Assembly: GCF_004378855.1 (NCBI RefSeq)
Contig: NZ_RYYL01000010.1
Span: 1-47,392 of the forward strand
Length of the DNA stretch: 47,392 nt
Origin: Campylobacter sp. US33a
GTDB taxonomy: Bacteria > Campylobacterota > Campylobacteria > Campylobacterales > Campylobacteraceae
Direction: 5' to 3'
Every line of letters begins with the position of its first letter. Within the stretch, counting starts at the first letter, position 1. This document shows, one piece after another, positions 18,018 to 27,883 of this stretch. The notes beneath the pieces were generated by a model, which searched no databases, was not told the DNA's origin, and saw only the letters and a program-made list of their open reading frames with translations. The translations under genes were made by a program, and so were the position numbers.

Positions 18018-18508
18018 ATAAATATTTTTTGTAGTTTTGGCAAAATAACAGCTTGACAATAGGCGTGATTTGGATTTTTGCTAAAATAATTTTGATGATA
18101 AGTTTCTGCACTATAGTAATGTTTTAGTTTGTAAATTTTTGTCACTATGGGCAAGGAAAATAATTTTTGTTGATTAAGGATAAAATTTTCAATGATTTTT
18201 AGCTCATTTTCATCATCATAAAAGATTGCAGAGCGATACTGAATTCCCTCATCAGCTCCTTGCTTATCAAGACTTGTAGGATCGTGAATTTTGAAGAAAA
18301 TATCAAGAATTTTTAATAATGAAATTGTATTTTCATTGTAAGTTAATTTTACCACTTCTATATTGCCATCGCCAGCGCAAACACTTTCATAGCTAGGATT
18401 GTGGGCCCCTCCGCTATATCCAACTTCAGTTTTTATAATGCCTTTAATGCGTTCAAAAACAGCTTCTATGCACCAAAAGCATCCACCACCTAAAATGATA
18501 TTTTTCAT
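18014..18508 (-). CDS. msrA: Peptide methionine (S)-S-oxide reductase MsrA
   Basis: Repairs oxidised methionine with thioredoxin as electron donor. The catalytic motif GCFWC is at residues 9-13 with nucleophile Cys10, followed by VGYSGG and the YHQNYF segment near the C-terminus. 164 aa is on the short side but complete for the MsrA domain, with no MsrB fusion. Ribosome-binding site AAGGA lies before ATG 18508. It is the last gene of the minus-strand run aspS-adk-ppa-msrA, separated from ppa by a hairpin. Confidence 0.95.
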   Translation of the reverse strand: MKNIILGGGCFWCIEAVFERIKGIIKTEVGYSGGAHNPSYESVCAGDGNIEVVKLTYNENTISLLKILDIFFKIHDPTSLDKQGADEGIQYRSAIFYDDENELKIIENFILNQQKLFSLPIVTKIYKLKHYYSAETYHQNYFSKNPNHAYCQAVILPKLQKIFI

Positions 18509-18525
18509 TGAAAAATCCTTGAGGG

Positions 18526-18547
18526 TTTAGCCCAAAATAGGGCTAAA
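18526..18547 (-). terminator. Hairpin between ppa and msrA
   Basis: TTTAGCCC (18526-18533), 6-nt loop, GGGCTAAA (18540-18547): a perfect 8-bp stem just after the ppa stop and before the msrA ribosome-binding site. It lacks a clean T-run, so it may act as a leaky terminator, attenuator or mRNA end stabiliser. Confidence 0.5.
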
Positions 18548-18550
18548 AGA

Positions 18551-19069
18551 TTATTTGTAGTTTTTTATCGCTTTTTCTAAAATTTCAATTGCAGCTTTTT
18601 CATCTTTGAAATCTTGCACTTTTACCCATTTATTTGGTTCTAAAATTTTATAGGTTTCAAAGAAATTTTTGATTTTATTTAGTGTTGCTTGCGGCAAATC
18701 GGTATAAGTTTTGATATTATCATATCTTGCGTCAATTTTCGAATTTGGAACTGCAAGAAGTTTTTCATCCATTCCACTTTCATCTTCCATAATCAAAACG
18801 CCAATCAAACGACAAGGAATCACAGCGCCAGCTTGAACAGGATACTCATTTAGCACTAAAATATCCACAGGGTCGCCATCATCAGCCAAAGTATTGGCAA
18901 TGAAACCATAATTTGCAGGATAAAACATCGCACTAGCCATTACACGATCAACAAAAATCGCACCACTTTCTTTATCAAGCTCGTATTTAACACTAGATCC
19001 GTATGGAATTTCAATCACAGCGTTGATTTTATTTGGAATGTCTCCTATTTTAATTTTACTTAAGTCCAT
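18551..19069 (-). CDS. ppa: Inorganic pyrophosphatase
   Basis: A family I soluble pyrophosphatase that hydrolyses the PPi released by biosynthetic reactions. The signature DDGDPVDILV (63-72) carries the metal-binding aspartates, and the N-terminal IEIPYGSSVKYELDKESG and FYPANYGFI blocks are typical. 172 aa matches the hexameric bacterial type. Ribosome-binding site AAGGAG is just before ATG. It lies 9 nt downstream of adk. Confidence 0.96.
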   Translation of the reverse strand: MDLSKIKIGDIPNKINAVIEIPYGSSVKYELDKESGAIFVDRVMASAMFYPANYGFIANTLADDGDPVDILVLNEYPVQAGAVIPCRLIGVLIMEDESGMDEKLLAVPNSKIDARYDNIKTYTDLPQATLNKIKNFFETYKILEPNKWVKVQDFKDEKAAIEILEKAIKNYK

Positions 19070-19078
19070 TTTTTCTCC

Positions 19079-19654
19079 TTATGAATTTTGAATTTTTTTG
19101 ATTAAATCTTTCATATCGGCGACAATCACTTCAATCGTTCTTTCGCCATCAATCACAAAGTGTAAATTTTTGCTTTGATAAAAAGAAATGATTTCTTCTA
19201 AAGGTTCGGTATAAACTTTCATTCTGTTATGAAACACTTCTTCATTATCATCAGCTCCACGGTTTCTTCCTAAAACACGATCTTTAGCTACTTCTTCGCT
19301 TACTCTAACTTCTATAACGCCTTTAAGACAAACTTCGTTTTGCTTACTTAAAACTTTATCAAATTCTGTCATTTGCTCTACGCTTCTTGGATAACCATCA
19401 ATAATAACGGTTTTTGTAGGAGCAACTTTGAGTGCTGAAACGATAGTATTTACCACTACTTCTAAAGGTACTAAATTTCCTTTGGAAATAAAGCCATCTA
19501 TGGTTTTGCCAAGCTCACTTCCGCTTGCAACTTCAGCTCTTAAAAGATCGCCTGTAGAATAATGTGTGATATTTTCATCAGCCTTTGCGATCAAACTCGC
19601 ATCGGTGGTTTTTCCGCTACCTGGCGCACCTATGATTAAAAACAATTCTTTCAT
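19079..19654 (-). CDS. adk: Adenylate kinase
   Basis: Interconverts ATP + AMP and 2 ADP. The P-loop GAPGSGKT is at 9-16, the AMP-binding [11 protein letters not shown] segment follows, and IIDGYPRS is the Walker-B-like region. Residues 125-160 form a short lid without zinc cysteines ([20 protein letters not shown]). 191 aa is the short-lid type. The start ATG overlaps the aspS stop by 4 nt, so translation is probably coupled. Confidence 0.95.
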   Translation of the reverse strand: MKELFLIIGAPGSGKTTDASLIAKADENITHYSTGDLLRAEVASGSELGKTIDGFISKGNLVPLEVVVNTIVSALKVAPTKTVIIDGYPRSVEQMTEFDKVLSKQNEVCLKGVIEVRVSEEVAKDRVLGRNRGADDNEEVFHNRMKVYTEPLEEIISFYQSKNLHFVIDGERTIEVIVADMKDLIKKIQNS

Positions 19655-21402
19655 TTTATATTCTCCCTTAATTTTAGTCCCAATTCTCTCATTGCTTCAT
19701 TGCTTGGTGCACTTGGTGCGTCTGTCATTAGACATTGTGCTCTTTGTGTTTTTGGAAAAGCAATCACTTCTCTAATGCTACTTGCACCAGTTACTAGCAT
19801 AATTAGCCTATCAAGTCCTATGGCAATGCCTCCATGCGGTGGTGCACCAAAGCTTAAAGCGTCAAGTAAAAAGCCAAATTTTTCTTTTTGCTGTTCCTCA
19901 TCAATGTTTAAAAGCTTGAAGACTTTTTGCTGAATTTCGTTTTTATGTATTCTTATGCTTCCACCGCCAAGCTCGATGCCGTTTAATACTACATCATAAG
20001 CAATGGATGAAATTTCTTCTAAATCGCTTTCATCAATATTTTTTGGCATAGTGAAAGGATGGTGCATTGCAGAATAACTTCCATCATCATTTTGTTCAAA
20101 CATAGGAAAATCAACAACCCATAAGAATTCTAAAGCATTTGGATCAATTAAATTTAATTCCTGTGCTAAGAAAATTCTAAATCTTCCCATATAATCAAGT
20201 ACGGTTTTTTTAACTCCTGCGCCAAAAAAGACTACATCGCCCACTTCAAGTTCGCAACGCTTAGTAAGTTCGTTTAAATCAGTCTCATCAAAGAATTTGC
20301 AAAGTGGGCCTTTAAGTCCATCTTCTTTTACTTGTATGAAAGCTAGACCCTGTGCACCAAATTTACGCACGAATTCTTCAAATCTTTGCATTTGTCTTTT
20401 TGAAAAAATCGTATCACCTTTTGGAACGCGTAGGGCTTTAACGCGGTTTTTCTTGCCATCTTTAGCAATATTTGCAAAAATTTCATTGTTTGACTTAGCA
20501 AAAATATCAATCACATCAATAAGCTTTAGATCAAAACGTAAATCAGGCTTATCGCTTCCGTAATTTTCCATTGCTTCGCGATAAGGCATTTGCCTGAAAG
20601 GAGTTTGAATTTCTTTACCGCAAGCTTTAAAAATATCTTTTAAAAAGATTTCAGCTACACTCATCACATCTTTTTGTTCGCAAAAACTCATTTCCACATC
20701 AATTTGCGTAAATTCAGGCTGACGATCCGCTCTTAAATCTTCATCTCTAAAACATTTTGCAATTTGAAAATAGCGATCAAAGCCACTACACATTAAAAGT
20801 TGTTTAAAAAGTTGCGGACTTTGTGGGAGGGCATAAAATTCACCTTGATGAACGCGAGAAGGCACTAAATAATCTCTTGCTCCCTCAGGGGTAGCCTTTG
20901 TTAAAATTGGAGTTTCAACTTCTAAAAAACCCATATTAGCTAAAGAATTTCTTGCCGCTATGCAAGCTTTAGAACGCAAAGCGAAATTATCGTAGAGCTT
21001 AGGATTTCTTAAATCTAAAAAGCGATACTTAAGACGCAACTCCTCATTCACACTTTCATCGCCTATGCCAAATGGTGGTACTGCACTTTCGTTTTCTATG
21101 GTAAGTTTATTCACTACCACTTCTATTTCCCCTGTTTTAAGCTTAGGATTTGTCAGTCCTTCGCCACGAGGACGAATTTTTCCTTCGGCAATTAAAACAA
21201 ATTCGTTTCTAGTGCGAGATGCGATTTCATGAGCTTCTTTGCTATCTTTTGGGTCGCAAACAAGTTGAATAAGACCGCTACGATCCCTTAAATCAATGAA
21301 AATCACACCGCCATGATCGCGGTAGCTATTCACCCAACCACAAAGTTTTACAGATTCTCCTATGTTTGCAGAACTTAAGTCTGTATTGTAATGACTTCGC
21401 AA
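19651..21402 (-). CDS. aspS: Aspartate-tRNA ligase
   Basis: A class II synthetase of the bacterial type, 583 aa. It has an N-terminal OB-fold anticodon domain (about 1-105), catalytic core with [18 protein letters not shown] (motif 2 region), an inserted GAD domain (about 285-400) and motif 3 [13 protein letters not shown] near the C-terminus. It may be the non-discriminating form that also makes Asp-tRNA(Asn), as in other epsilonproteobacteria; this is family knowledge, not seen here. The start is TTG at 21402 (MRSHYNTDL), with AAGGA upstream. Confidence 0.95.
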   Translation of the reverse strand: MRSHYNTDLSSANIGESVKLCGWVNSYRDHGGVIFIDLRDRSGLIQLVCDPKDSKEAHEIASRTRNEFVLIAEGKIRPRGEGLTNPKLKTGEIEVVVNKLTIENESAVPPFGIGDESVNEELRLKYRFLDLRNPKLYDNFALRSKACIAARNSLANMGFLEVETPILTKATPEGARDYLVPSRVHQGEFYALPQSPQLFKQLLMCSGFDRYFQIAKCFRDEDLRADRQPEFTQIDVEMSFCEQKDVMSVAEIFLKDIFKACGKEIQTPFRQMPYREAMENYGSDKPDLRFDLKLIDVIDIFAKSNNEIFANIAKDGKKNRVKALRVPKGDTIFSKRQMQRFEEFVRKFGAQGLAFIQVKEDGLKGPLCKFFDETDLNELTKRCELEVGDVVFFGAGVKKTVLDYMGRFRIFLAQELNLIDPNALEFLWVVDFPMFEQNDDGSYSAMHHPFTMPKNIDESDLEEISSIAYDVVLNGIELGGGSIRIHKNEIQQKVFKLLNIDEEQQKEKFGFLLDALSFGAPPHGGIAIGLDRLIMLVTGASSIREVIAFPKTQRAQCLMTDAPSAPSNEAMRELGLKLRENIK

Positions 21403-21442
21403 ATTTTTTCCTTATTTAATAAAATTTCAAAAATAACTTAAA

Positions 21443-21448
21443 ATTATA
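21443..21448 (-). promoter_or_regulatory. Promoter -10 box for aspS
   Basis: The minus strand reads TATAAT (21448 to 21443), with a start near 21436 and about 34 nt of leader before the TTG start. It would drive the minus-strand aspS-adk-ppa run. Confidence 0.5.
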
Positions 21449-21481
21449 GTATGTTTATTCTTTTGCTTAGCTAAGATTTGT

Positions 21482-21487
21482 TATAAT
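21482..21487 (+). promoter_or_regulatory. Promoter -10 box for nadK (leaderless candidate)
   Basis: TTGTTATAAT with hexamer TATAAT ending at 21487. The nadK ATG begins at 21493, where transcription itself should start. No ribosome-binding site is present, so the mRNA is probably leaderless. Confidence 0.55.
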
Positions 21488-21492
21488 TTTTT

Positions 21493-22353
21493 ATGCAAAA
21501 AATAATTGATTATAAGAATATTAAAAAAATAGGGCTCGTAACGCGCCCAAATTCGAAACTAGACAAAGAGATTTTGAGCTTAAAAGAAATTTTAGAGCCA
21601 AGAGAAGTGGAGCTTTTGCTTTTAAAAGGAAGTTCTAAAGACTTAGAGTTAAAAACTTATGAATTAGATGAGCTTTTCAAAAAAAGTGATTTTATGATTT
21701 CTTTAGGAGGAGATGGGACTTTAATTTCACTTTGCAGAAAAGCTTATGAGTATGATAAGGCGATTTTAGGTATTCATGCTGGAAAATTAGGTTTTTTAAC
21801 GGATTTTAAAGTTGAATACGCTAGAGAATTTTTTGATGATTTTTTTAAAGGGAATTTTAGAGTTGAAAAGCCTTTTATGCTAGATATTACATTGAAGGAT
21901 AAAAAGGGAGAAGTAGTTCATAAAAATGCCTTTAATGATATTGTTTTTTATAGAAAACAAAGCTTGTCAATGGCACATATTGAAGTGTATCGTAAGGGTA
22001 AAATTTTTAATGAATATTTTGGCGACGGTTTAATTATTGCTTCGCCTGCAGGTTCAACGGCTTACAACTTAAGTGCAAATGGACCTATAGTTTATACTTT
22101 GGCTGAAGTTTTTGTTTTAACTCCTGTGTGCTCTCATTCTTTAACACAAAGACCTATAGTTTTACCGCGTGGTTTTGAACTTGAAGTTGGAGCTAGAGAT
22201 TGTATTTTTAGTATCGATGGACAAGAGAATTTTAATGTCGATGAATTTGAAAGTATCAAAGTAGGTTTGAGTGATAAAAATGTCGCATTGATCCATCCTA
22301 AAAAAAGGGATTATTTTCAAATTTTAAAAGAAAAATTAAATTGGGGTTCTTAA
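21493..22353 (+). CDS. nadK: NAD kinase
   Basis: Phosphorylates NAD to NADP. The GGDGT motif is at 72-76, and the second conserved block [23 protein letters not shown] is complete, preceded by an NDIVF segment. 286 aa is normal. No ribosome-binding site is seen, and the -10 box TATAAT ends only 5 nt before the ATG, so this is likely a leaderless start. It is divergent from aspS; its stop overlaps the recN ATG (TAATG). Confidence 0.94.
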   Translation: MQKIIDYKNIKKIGLVTRPNSKLDKEILSLKEILEPREVELLLLKGSSKDLELKTYELDELFKKSDFMISLGGDGTLISLCRKAYEYDKAILGIHAGKLGFLTDFKVEYAREFFDDFFKGNFRVEKPFMLDITLKDKKGEVVHKNAFNDIVFYRKQSLSMAHIEVYRKGKIFNEYFGDGLIIASPAGSTAYNLSANGPIVYTLAEVFVLTPVCSHSLTQRPIVLPRGFELEVGARDCIFSIDGQENFNVDEFESIKVGLSDKNVALIHPKKRDYFQILKEKLNWGS

Positions 22354-23876
22354 TGATTAATAGAATTTTGATGAAAGATAATTTAAGTTTTACAAAAGCT
22401 GAACTTGAAATTTCAAAAGGGCTTACGGTATTTACGGGTTTAAGTGGAGCTGGAAAATCAGTGCTTTTTAAAGGAATTTTGTCTGCTTTTGCTTTGACTG
22501 AGAGTGAGGCTAAATTTGTGGAGCTAGAGCTTGATGATGAATTAAATTTAGAAGAATACGGTATAGAGAGCGAAGAGGATAATGTTTTTAAGCTTTTAAA
22601 AGAAAAAAATACAAAATATTTTATCAATAACCAAAGCATAGCCAAAAAAAGTCTTCAAAATTTAAGTAAAAGTTTTGTGAAATATTTAAGTGCAAAAGAA
22701 AACAATGAATTTAGTAATGAAAAATTTTTAACGCTTTTAGATGCTTTAGAATGTGATAAAAATCCTAAATTTGCGAAATTAAAAGATGATTTTATAAAAG
22801 AATTTGAGCGTTTTAGCGCTGCAAAAATGGAGCTTGAAAAAATCATTAATGAAGAAAAAAAGGTAGAAGAACTTAAAGAACTTGCACAAAATCAGATTGA
22901 AAAAATTTCAAGCATTAATCCCAAAATAGGCGAATATGAAGAGCTTTTAAGTCTGAAAAAAAAGCTTTCAAAAAAGGATAAATTAGAAGAAGCTTGGGCT
23001 AAGGCGAGTGGAATTTTTGAATTCGAACAAGCTGTTGTAAATGCTTTGAATTTAAGTGAGGTTGATGGCGAATTTTTTAGTGAGTGTATGAATGAATTGC
23101 GTGTGATTGCCGAAAATCAATCTTTGGAAGAACTTGAATGCGATATTGAAGTCATTTTAGATAGGATAGAAAAATTATCTTTTCTTGTAAAGCGCTATGA
23201 GAGCATTGAAAATGCTTTGGAGGTTTTAGAAAATAAGAAAAAAGAATTGGAGCATTATGAAAATTTAAGTTTTGAGAAAAAAGATCTTGAAAAAAAACTT
23301 GGTATTTTGGAAAAAAACTTAAAAGAATATGCTAACTCTATCACTCTTGCCAGAAAAAATAATTTAAAAAAATTACAAAATTATCTTAATGAGTACTTGA
23401 AAAATCTTTATATGAAAGAAGCAAATTTAGAGCTTATCGAGTGTGATAAAATTTCGATTTTAGGGCAAGATGAGATTAAACTTAGTATCAATGAAGCACA
23501 ATTAAAAAATTTAAGTTCCGGAGAGCTTAACCGCCTAAGACTTGCTTTTATTGCGACAGAATGCAAAATTTTAAATTCGGGAAAAGGCATTATATTTTTA
23601 GATGAAATTGATGCCAATTTAAGTGGAAAAGAAGCCATGAGTATTGCTAAAGTTTTAAATGAGCTTGCTTTGTTTTATCAAATTTTTGCCATTTCTCATT
23701 TGCCACAGCTTTCATCTGCAGCCAATAATCATTTTTTAATCGAAAAAAAAGGCAAAGAAAGTTTTGTTAAAAAATTACAAACACAAGAACGGGCTTATGA
23801 GCTTGCAAGAATGGTAAGCGGGGAAGTTGTAAGCGATGAGGCTTTGGAATTTGCTAAAGCTTTATTAAAAAATTAA
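22353..23876 (+). CDS. recN: DNA repair ATPase RecN
   Basis: An SMC-like protein of double-strand-break repair. Walker A GLSGAGKS is at 29-36, two coiled-coil stretches are seen (about 155-230 and 275-350), the ABC signature is [12 protein letters not shown], and Walker B is [17 protein letters not shown] followed by the H-loop SHLPQLS. The frame is open from a TTG at 22341, but the ATG at 22353 overlaps the nadK stop and has GGGG upstream, so it is used (507 aa). This is slightly shorter than E. coli RecN (553), as is common in this group. Confidence 0.92.
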   Translation: MINRILMKDNLSFTKAELEISKGLTVFTGLSGAGKSVLFKGILSAFALTESEAKFVELELDDELNLEEYGIESEEDNVFKLLKEKNTKYFINNQSIAKKSLQNLSKSFVKYLSAKENNEFSNEKFLTLLDALECDKNPKFAKLKDDFIKEFERFSAAKMELEKIINEEKKVEELKELAQNQIEKISSINPKIGEYEELLSLKKKLSKKDKLEEAWAKASGIFEFEQAVVNALNLSEVDGEFFSECMNELRVIAENQSLEELECDIEVILDRIEKLSFLVKRYESIENALEVLENKKKELEHYENLSFEKKDLEKKLGILEKNLKEYANSITLARKNNLKKLQNYLNEYLKNLYMKEANLELIECDKISILGQDEIKLSINEAQLKNLSSGELNRLRLAFIATECKILNSGKGIIFLDEIDANLSGKEAMSIAKVLNELALFYQIFAISHLPQLSSAANNHFLIEKKGKESFVKKLQTQERAYELARMVSGEVVSDEALEFAKALLKN

Positions 23877-23913
23877 GTTTTTTAAGTAGTAATTAATGTT
23901 ATACTTCCGAAAA

Positions 23914-23919
23914 TATAAT
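23914..23919 (+). promoter_or_regulatory. Promoter -10 box for cbrR
   Basis: TATAAT in GAAAATATAATGAAA, with a start near 23926 and about 25 nt of leader before ATG 23951. Confidence 0.45.
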
Positions 23920-23950
23920 GAAAATAACTTAATTGGGATTTTTAGTTTTT

Positions 23951-25186
23951 ATGAATAAAATTTTAGTTGTAGATGATAACAAAACTCTTGCAAAGCTTTT
24001 TGCTAAGAAGATAGAAGCGGTTTTGGAATTTAGCTTAGATGTTGCATTTGATATTTCGCAAGTGCAAGAGTATATCGCTAAAGAAAAATATATTTTATGC
24101 TTGTTGGATGTACATTCATTTCAAGCTCAAGAAGAATTAGTGAATTTGTGTTTTAAAAATAAGATTCCAAGCATTATTTTAATTAATGATTATAATGAGA
24201 AAAAATATACGCATTTTTGGGAAAAACAAGTTGTTGATTTTATCATTAAAGATGATTCTTGTGTTGAAAAAATTATAGAAAGTATTGCTGATTTTTGCAA
24301 TTATCAAAAAAGAAAGATCATTTTAGCACTTTGTAATAATAATGAAAGAAATGAAATTAAAAATTTTTTAAATAAAAAGGGATTTGAAATTTTAGCTGCA
24401 GCACATGGCGAAGAAGTTTTGAATTATTTAGAATTTCATCCAGATGTAAAAATGATTATTTGCGATACTAAAATGCCTGTAATTAATGCTTATGATCTTT
24501 TAATTCATATTAGACAAAAATACAATCAATCAGAGCTTGGACTTATAGTATTAAATGATGATAATGATGCCGAGCTTAAGCTTTTAAAGCAGGGTGCAAA
24601 TGATGTTTTAAATAAGCCTTTTTCTATGGAGTTACTTTCATATAAAATAATGCAAAATTTTAAAAATATGCAAAATTTAGAGCTTGTAAATAAGTATTCA
24701 AATTTAGATTCTATTAGTGGGTTGCAAAATTCTCAAGCCCTAATGAAAGAATTAGAAAAATATTTTTATCATCTTAAAGAATATCAAGAAGAATTTGCCT
24801 TTGCGTTTCTTGATATTGATAAACTTAAAACTATTAATGAAGAATATAGCTATGAAATAGGAAATAAAGTTATCAAGCAATGTGCTAAAGAATTAATTAG
24901 CGAAACTAAAGGACGTGATATTATAGGGCGCTATTCGCCTGAAAAATTTTGCATTTTATTAAAAAATATTAACAATGAAAGAGCAATTAAAATTTTTTCT
25001 CATATTCGGGTGAATATCAAGAGTACAAAAGTTGCTGATTTGCTTGATGATTTGTATTTTAGTGTTTCTATAGGGCTTTGTTTTGGGAATACGCAAAGTT
25101 CTTTAAAAGAGATGATGCAAAAAGCAGAAAAAGCTTTATTTGAGGCGAAAAATAATGGAGGAGATAGGGTAGAGGTATGTTTTTAG
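23951..25186 (+). CDS. cbrR: CbrR-like response regulator: two receiver domains plus degenerate GGDEF
   Basis: 411 aa from the ATG at 23951; the frame opens at a TTG 18 nt earlier. Receiver 1 (1-115) has Asp8, Asp9 and phospho-acceptor Asp53. Receiver 2 (122-240) has Asp172 in CDTKMP, but the usual acidic pair reads Asn-Asn, and a Lys222-Pro follows. The C-terminal domain is GGDEF-like with LDIDKLKTINEEYSYEIGNKV, but the catalytic GGDEF is SPEKF (329-333), so no diguanylate cyclase activity is expected. C. jejuni CbrR (Cj0643) is known for bile-salt resistance. The stop overlaps tatD by 10 nt. Confidence 0.88.
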   Translation: MNKILVVDDNKTLAKLFAKKIEAVLEFSLDVAFDISQVQEYIAKEKYILCLLDVHSFQAQEELVNLCFKNKIPSIILINDYNEKKYTHFWEKQVVDFIIKDDSCVEKIIESIADFCNYQKRKIILALCNNNERNEIKNFLNKKGFEILAAAHGEEVLNYLEFHPDVKMIICDTKMPVINAYDLLIHIRQKYNQSELGLIVLNDDNDAELKLLKQGANDVLNKPFSMELLSYKIMQNFKNMQNLELVNKYSNLDSISGLQNSQALMKELEKYFYHLKEYQEEFAFAFLDIDKLKTINEEYSYEIGNKVIKQCAKELISETKGRDIIGRYSPEKFCILLKNINNERAIKIFSHIRVNIKSTKVADLLDDLYFSVSIGLCFGNTQSSLKEMMQKAEKALFEAKNNGGDRVEVCF

Positions 25187-25983
25187 GACTAGATTATAAA
25201 AATAGTGAGAGTATTATTGATACACATTGTCATTTAGACGATGAGAGCTATTTTGGGGATTTAGATGAAATTATAAAACATTCAAAACAAAATAAAATTG
25301 AAAAAATCATTATTCCAGGCGCCGATTTAAGCCATTTAAGTCGTGCCAGAGAAATTTCTTACAAATATGATTATGTTTATTTTGCAGCAGGCGTTCATCC
25401 CTATCACTGCGATGAATTTGATTTAGAATATCTTAAAAAATATTCTTACGATGAAAAATGTGTGGCTATAGGTGAATGCGGTTTGGATTATTTTTACCTA
25501 AAAAGCGAAAATGAGAGTGTAAAGCAAAAACAAAAAGAGATTTTTAATATACAACTTGAACTTGCTCGAGATACCAGAAAGCCAGTGATTATTCACAGTC
25601 GTGATGCCAATGATGATACTTATCAAATTCTAAAAAAATATGCTAAAGATTTAAAAGGTGGGGTGATTCATTGTTTTAATGCAAGCGAACATTTATTGCG
25701 TCTTAGTGATGAAGGATTTTATTTCGGGATTGGCGGGGTTTTAACCTTTAAAAATGCAAAAAATTTAGTTGAAATTTTGCCTAAGATTCCAAAAGACAAG
25801 CTTTTATTGGAAACTGATGCGCCTTATCTTACTCCAACGCCTTTTAGGGGTAAGCGTAATCATCCCATTTTGACGCATTTGGTTGTAGATAAAATGTCTG
25901 AAATTTTAAATATAGACCGTCAAGAATTGATACAAATTTGCACTAAAAATGCTAATGATTTGTTTTTTCAAGGAGTAAAATGA
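25177..25983 (+). CDS. tatD: TatD-family metal-dependent hydrolase (DNase)
   Basis: A TIM-barrel hydrolase/3'-5' exonuclease of the YcfH/TatD group. Metal ligands are visible as THCHLDD (about 16-22), GECGLDY, VIHSRDA, GGVIHCFNA and the final ETDAPYLTP. 268 aa is normal. It starts inside the last codons of cbrR and overlaps mltD by 4 nt, within a tight plus-strand run. Confidence 0.9.
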   Translation: MFLGLDYKNSESIIDTHCHLDDESYFGDLDEIIKHSKQNKIEKIIIPGADLSHLSRAREISYKYDYVYFAAGVHPYHCDEFDLEYLKKYSYDEKCVAIGECGLDYFYLKSENESVKQKQKEIFNIQLELARDTRKPVIIHSRDANDDTYQILKKYAKDLKGGVIHCFNASEHLLRLSDEGFYFGIGGVLTFKNAKNLVEILPKIPKDKLLLETDAPYLTPTPFRGKRNHPILTHLVVDKMSEILNIDRQELIQICTKNANDLFFQGVK

Positions 25984-27110
25984 TGAAAAAAATATTATCT
26001 ATTTTAACTATTGCTTTTAGCATTAAGGCAGCTATTTTTACTCCAGAGCACTATCAAAAACAAGTAGATATTTTAAGAAATTTAGATATAGATCCAAGTT
26101 ATATGAGTGATTTAATTTTTTTAGAAGATAAAAATCTACTTGAAAATACACATGGAGGAAACCTTCAAGCCTTAAAGTCTTTTGATTTTGCACCTTCAAT
26201 ACGCAAAATGATTTCTCAAAAAGAGATGCCAGAAGAGATTTTGTATTTAGCGATTGTTGAATCGGGTTTAAAAATACATAGCACTTCAAGCGCTAAAGCT
26301 GTAGGTATTTGGCAGCTTATGAAACCTACGGCGAAAAGTTTTGGTTTAAGAATTGATCCTTATGTGGATGAAAGACGAGATCCTTTTAAATCCACTCAAG
26401 CTGCACTTGAATATCTTAAACAACTTAAACAAGAATTTGGAAAATGGTATTTGGCTATTTTGGCTTATAATTGCGGACACGGCAAGTTAAGACAAGCTAT
26501 TAATGAAGCAGGAAGTGATGATTTATTTGTTTTGGTTGATCCTGAAAAAAGATATTTACCTTTAGAAACTAGGATGTTTATTAAAAAAATCATTACTTTG
26601 GCATTTTTGGCTAATAATAGTGATTATTTGCTTTCAAATAACGCGGCTTTATTTAATTATGCCTTATTTAATAATTTTGTTGAAATAAAAGTGCCTTCAG
26701 CGGTAGCTTTAAAGGAAATTTCTGATATGATAGAGCTTGATTTAAAAACCTTTAAACGCTATAATCCGCAGTTTAAATATGATTTTACTCCACCCGATAA
26801 AGAATCTTATGTTTATATTCCTATCGATAAATTGGCACTTTTTAAGGAAAAATTTGATCCTAAAAAAATGACAAAGGTGGATACCACTATTCCAAAAACA
26901 AAAATTTATATTGTAAAATCAGGAGATTCTTTGTATAAAATTGCAAAAAAACACAAAATCAGTGTTGCAACTATAAAAGAATATAACGAGCTTAAGGGTT
27001 CGCATCTAAGCATTAATCAAAAATTGGTTTTGCCTATAATGAAGGAGAAAAATAATGATAATTATCAAGCAAAAAACAAAAATAAAGACACTCATATCGT
27101 TAGCCGCTAG
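25980..27110 (+). CDS. mltD: Membrane-bound lytic murein transglycosylase D-like, with LysM
   Basis: Cleaves peptidoglycan glycan strands in the periplasm. A signal-like N-terminus (ILSILTIAFSIKAAIF) leads to an SLT domain with catalytic Glu94 in AIVESGLKIHSTSSAKAVGIWQLM and the AYNCGHGK motif. One LysM repeat lies at about 308-352 (YIVKSGDSLYKIAKKHKIS). 376 aa, with one LysM instead of the two or more of E. coli MltD. Its last 56 nt overlap the start of rlpA in another frame. Confidence 0.88.
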   Translation: MMKKILSILTIAFSIKAAIFTPEHYQKQVDILRNLDIDPSYMSDLIFLEDKNLLENTHGGNLQALKSFDFAPSIRKMISQKEMPEEILYLAIVESGLKIHSTSSAKAVGIWQLMKPTAKSFGLRIDPYVDERRDPFKSTQAALEYLKQLKQEFGKWYLAILAYNCGHGKLRQAINEAGSDDLFVLVDPEKRYLPLETRMFIKKIITLAFLANNSDYLLSNNAALFNYALFNNFVEIKVPSAVALKEISDMIELDLKTFKRYNPQFKYDFTPPDKESYVYIPIDKLALFKEKFDPKKMTKVDTTIPKTKIYIVKSGDSLYKIAKKHKISVATIKEYNELKGSHLSINQKLVLPIMKEKNNDNYQAKNKNKDTHIVSR

Positions 27111-27882
27111 TTTTAGTATTTTGGGTTTTAGTGGCTGTTCTAGTTTTGTTTCAAGCACACCAAGCGTGTATTATCCAAGTAGAGATTTTAAAACAAATAC
27201 TAGTACACCAAGTGGCGCAAAAGGCACTATGAAGCCTTATACTATTAATGGAAAAACTTATTATCCAACAGTGGTTGAAGTGGGGGAAGTTGCTGATGGT
27301 GTTGCGAGTTGGTATGGACCAGGTTTTCATGGAAAAAAAACATCAAATGGCGAAACTTATGATCAAAATGGTCTTACAGCAGCGCATAAGACTTTGCCGA
27401 TGAATACCATGTTAAAAGTGACTAATTTAAATAATCAAAGACAGGTTATCGTAAGAGTAAATGATCGCGGTCCTTTTGTGGCAAATCGTATTATAGATTT
27501 ATCCAAAGGTGCGGCCAGTGAAATTAATATGATACAAACAGGCACAGCTCCAGTAAGACTTGAAGTTATAGGCTTTGCATCAGGAGCAAATTCAAATATT
27601 ATCCATTCAAATGCAAATACAGCAGGTGGAAATATTACTCATAATGGACAAGTTTATGAGGGTGGTAAATTTATGGTTCAAATTGGAGCTTTTAAAAATC
27701 CAGAAGGTGCAAATTATATTGCAGGCAAATATAAAACTTATAGAACTTATTCTTCAGTTGTTAAAAAAAGTTCTATAGACGGTTTAAATAGAGTATTTTT
27801 AACAGGATTTAGAAGTGAAGAAGAGGCTAGAGATTTTGCGAGCAGTGGAGCATTTAGTGGAGCATTTGTCGTAAGGGAATAA
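27055..27882 (+). CDS. rlpA: Septal-ring-type lytic transglycosylase RlpA, lipoprotein
   Basis: Basic N-terminus and hydrophobic signal ending at lipobox GFSGC, so Cys28 is acylated. A double-psi beta-barrel domain (about 80-178) has VASWYGPGFHGKKTSNGETYD and RVNDRGPF, including the residues that in Pseudomonas RlpA cut denuded glycans. A C-terminal SPOR domain (about 203-273) follows. AAGGAG stands before ATG 27055, supporting this start inside the 3' end of mltD. 275 aa. Together with mltD and mrdA it forms a cell-wall group. Confidence 0.9.
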   Translation: MIIIKQKTKIKTLISLAASFSILGFSGCSSFVSSTPSVYYPSRDFKTNTSTPSGAKGTMKPYTINGKTYYPTVVEVGEVADGVASWYGPGFHGKKTSNGETYDQNGLTAAHKTLPMNTMLKVTNLNNQRQVIVRVNDRGPFVANRIIDLSKGAASEINMIQTGTAPVRLEVIGFASGANSNIIHSNANTAGGNITHNGQVYEGGKFMVQIGAFKNPEGANYIAGKYKTYRTYSSVVKKSSIDGLNRVFLTGFRSEEEARDFASSGAFSGAFVVRE

Positions 27883-27883
27883 A

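Noticed and set aside
22341-22352. TTG start for recN
   Set aside because: It would add four residues inside nadK with no ribosome-binding site; ATG 22353 fits the family start.
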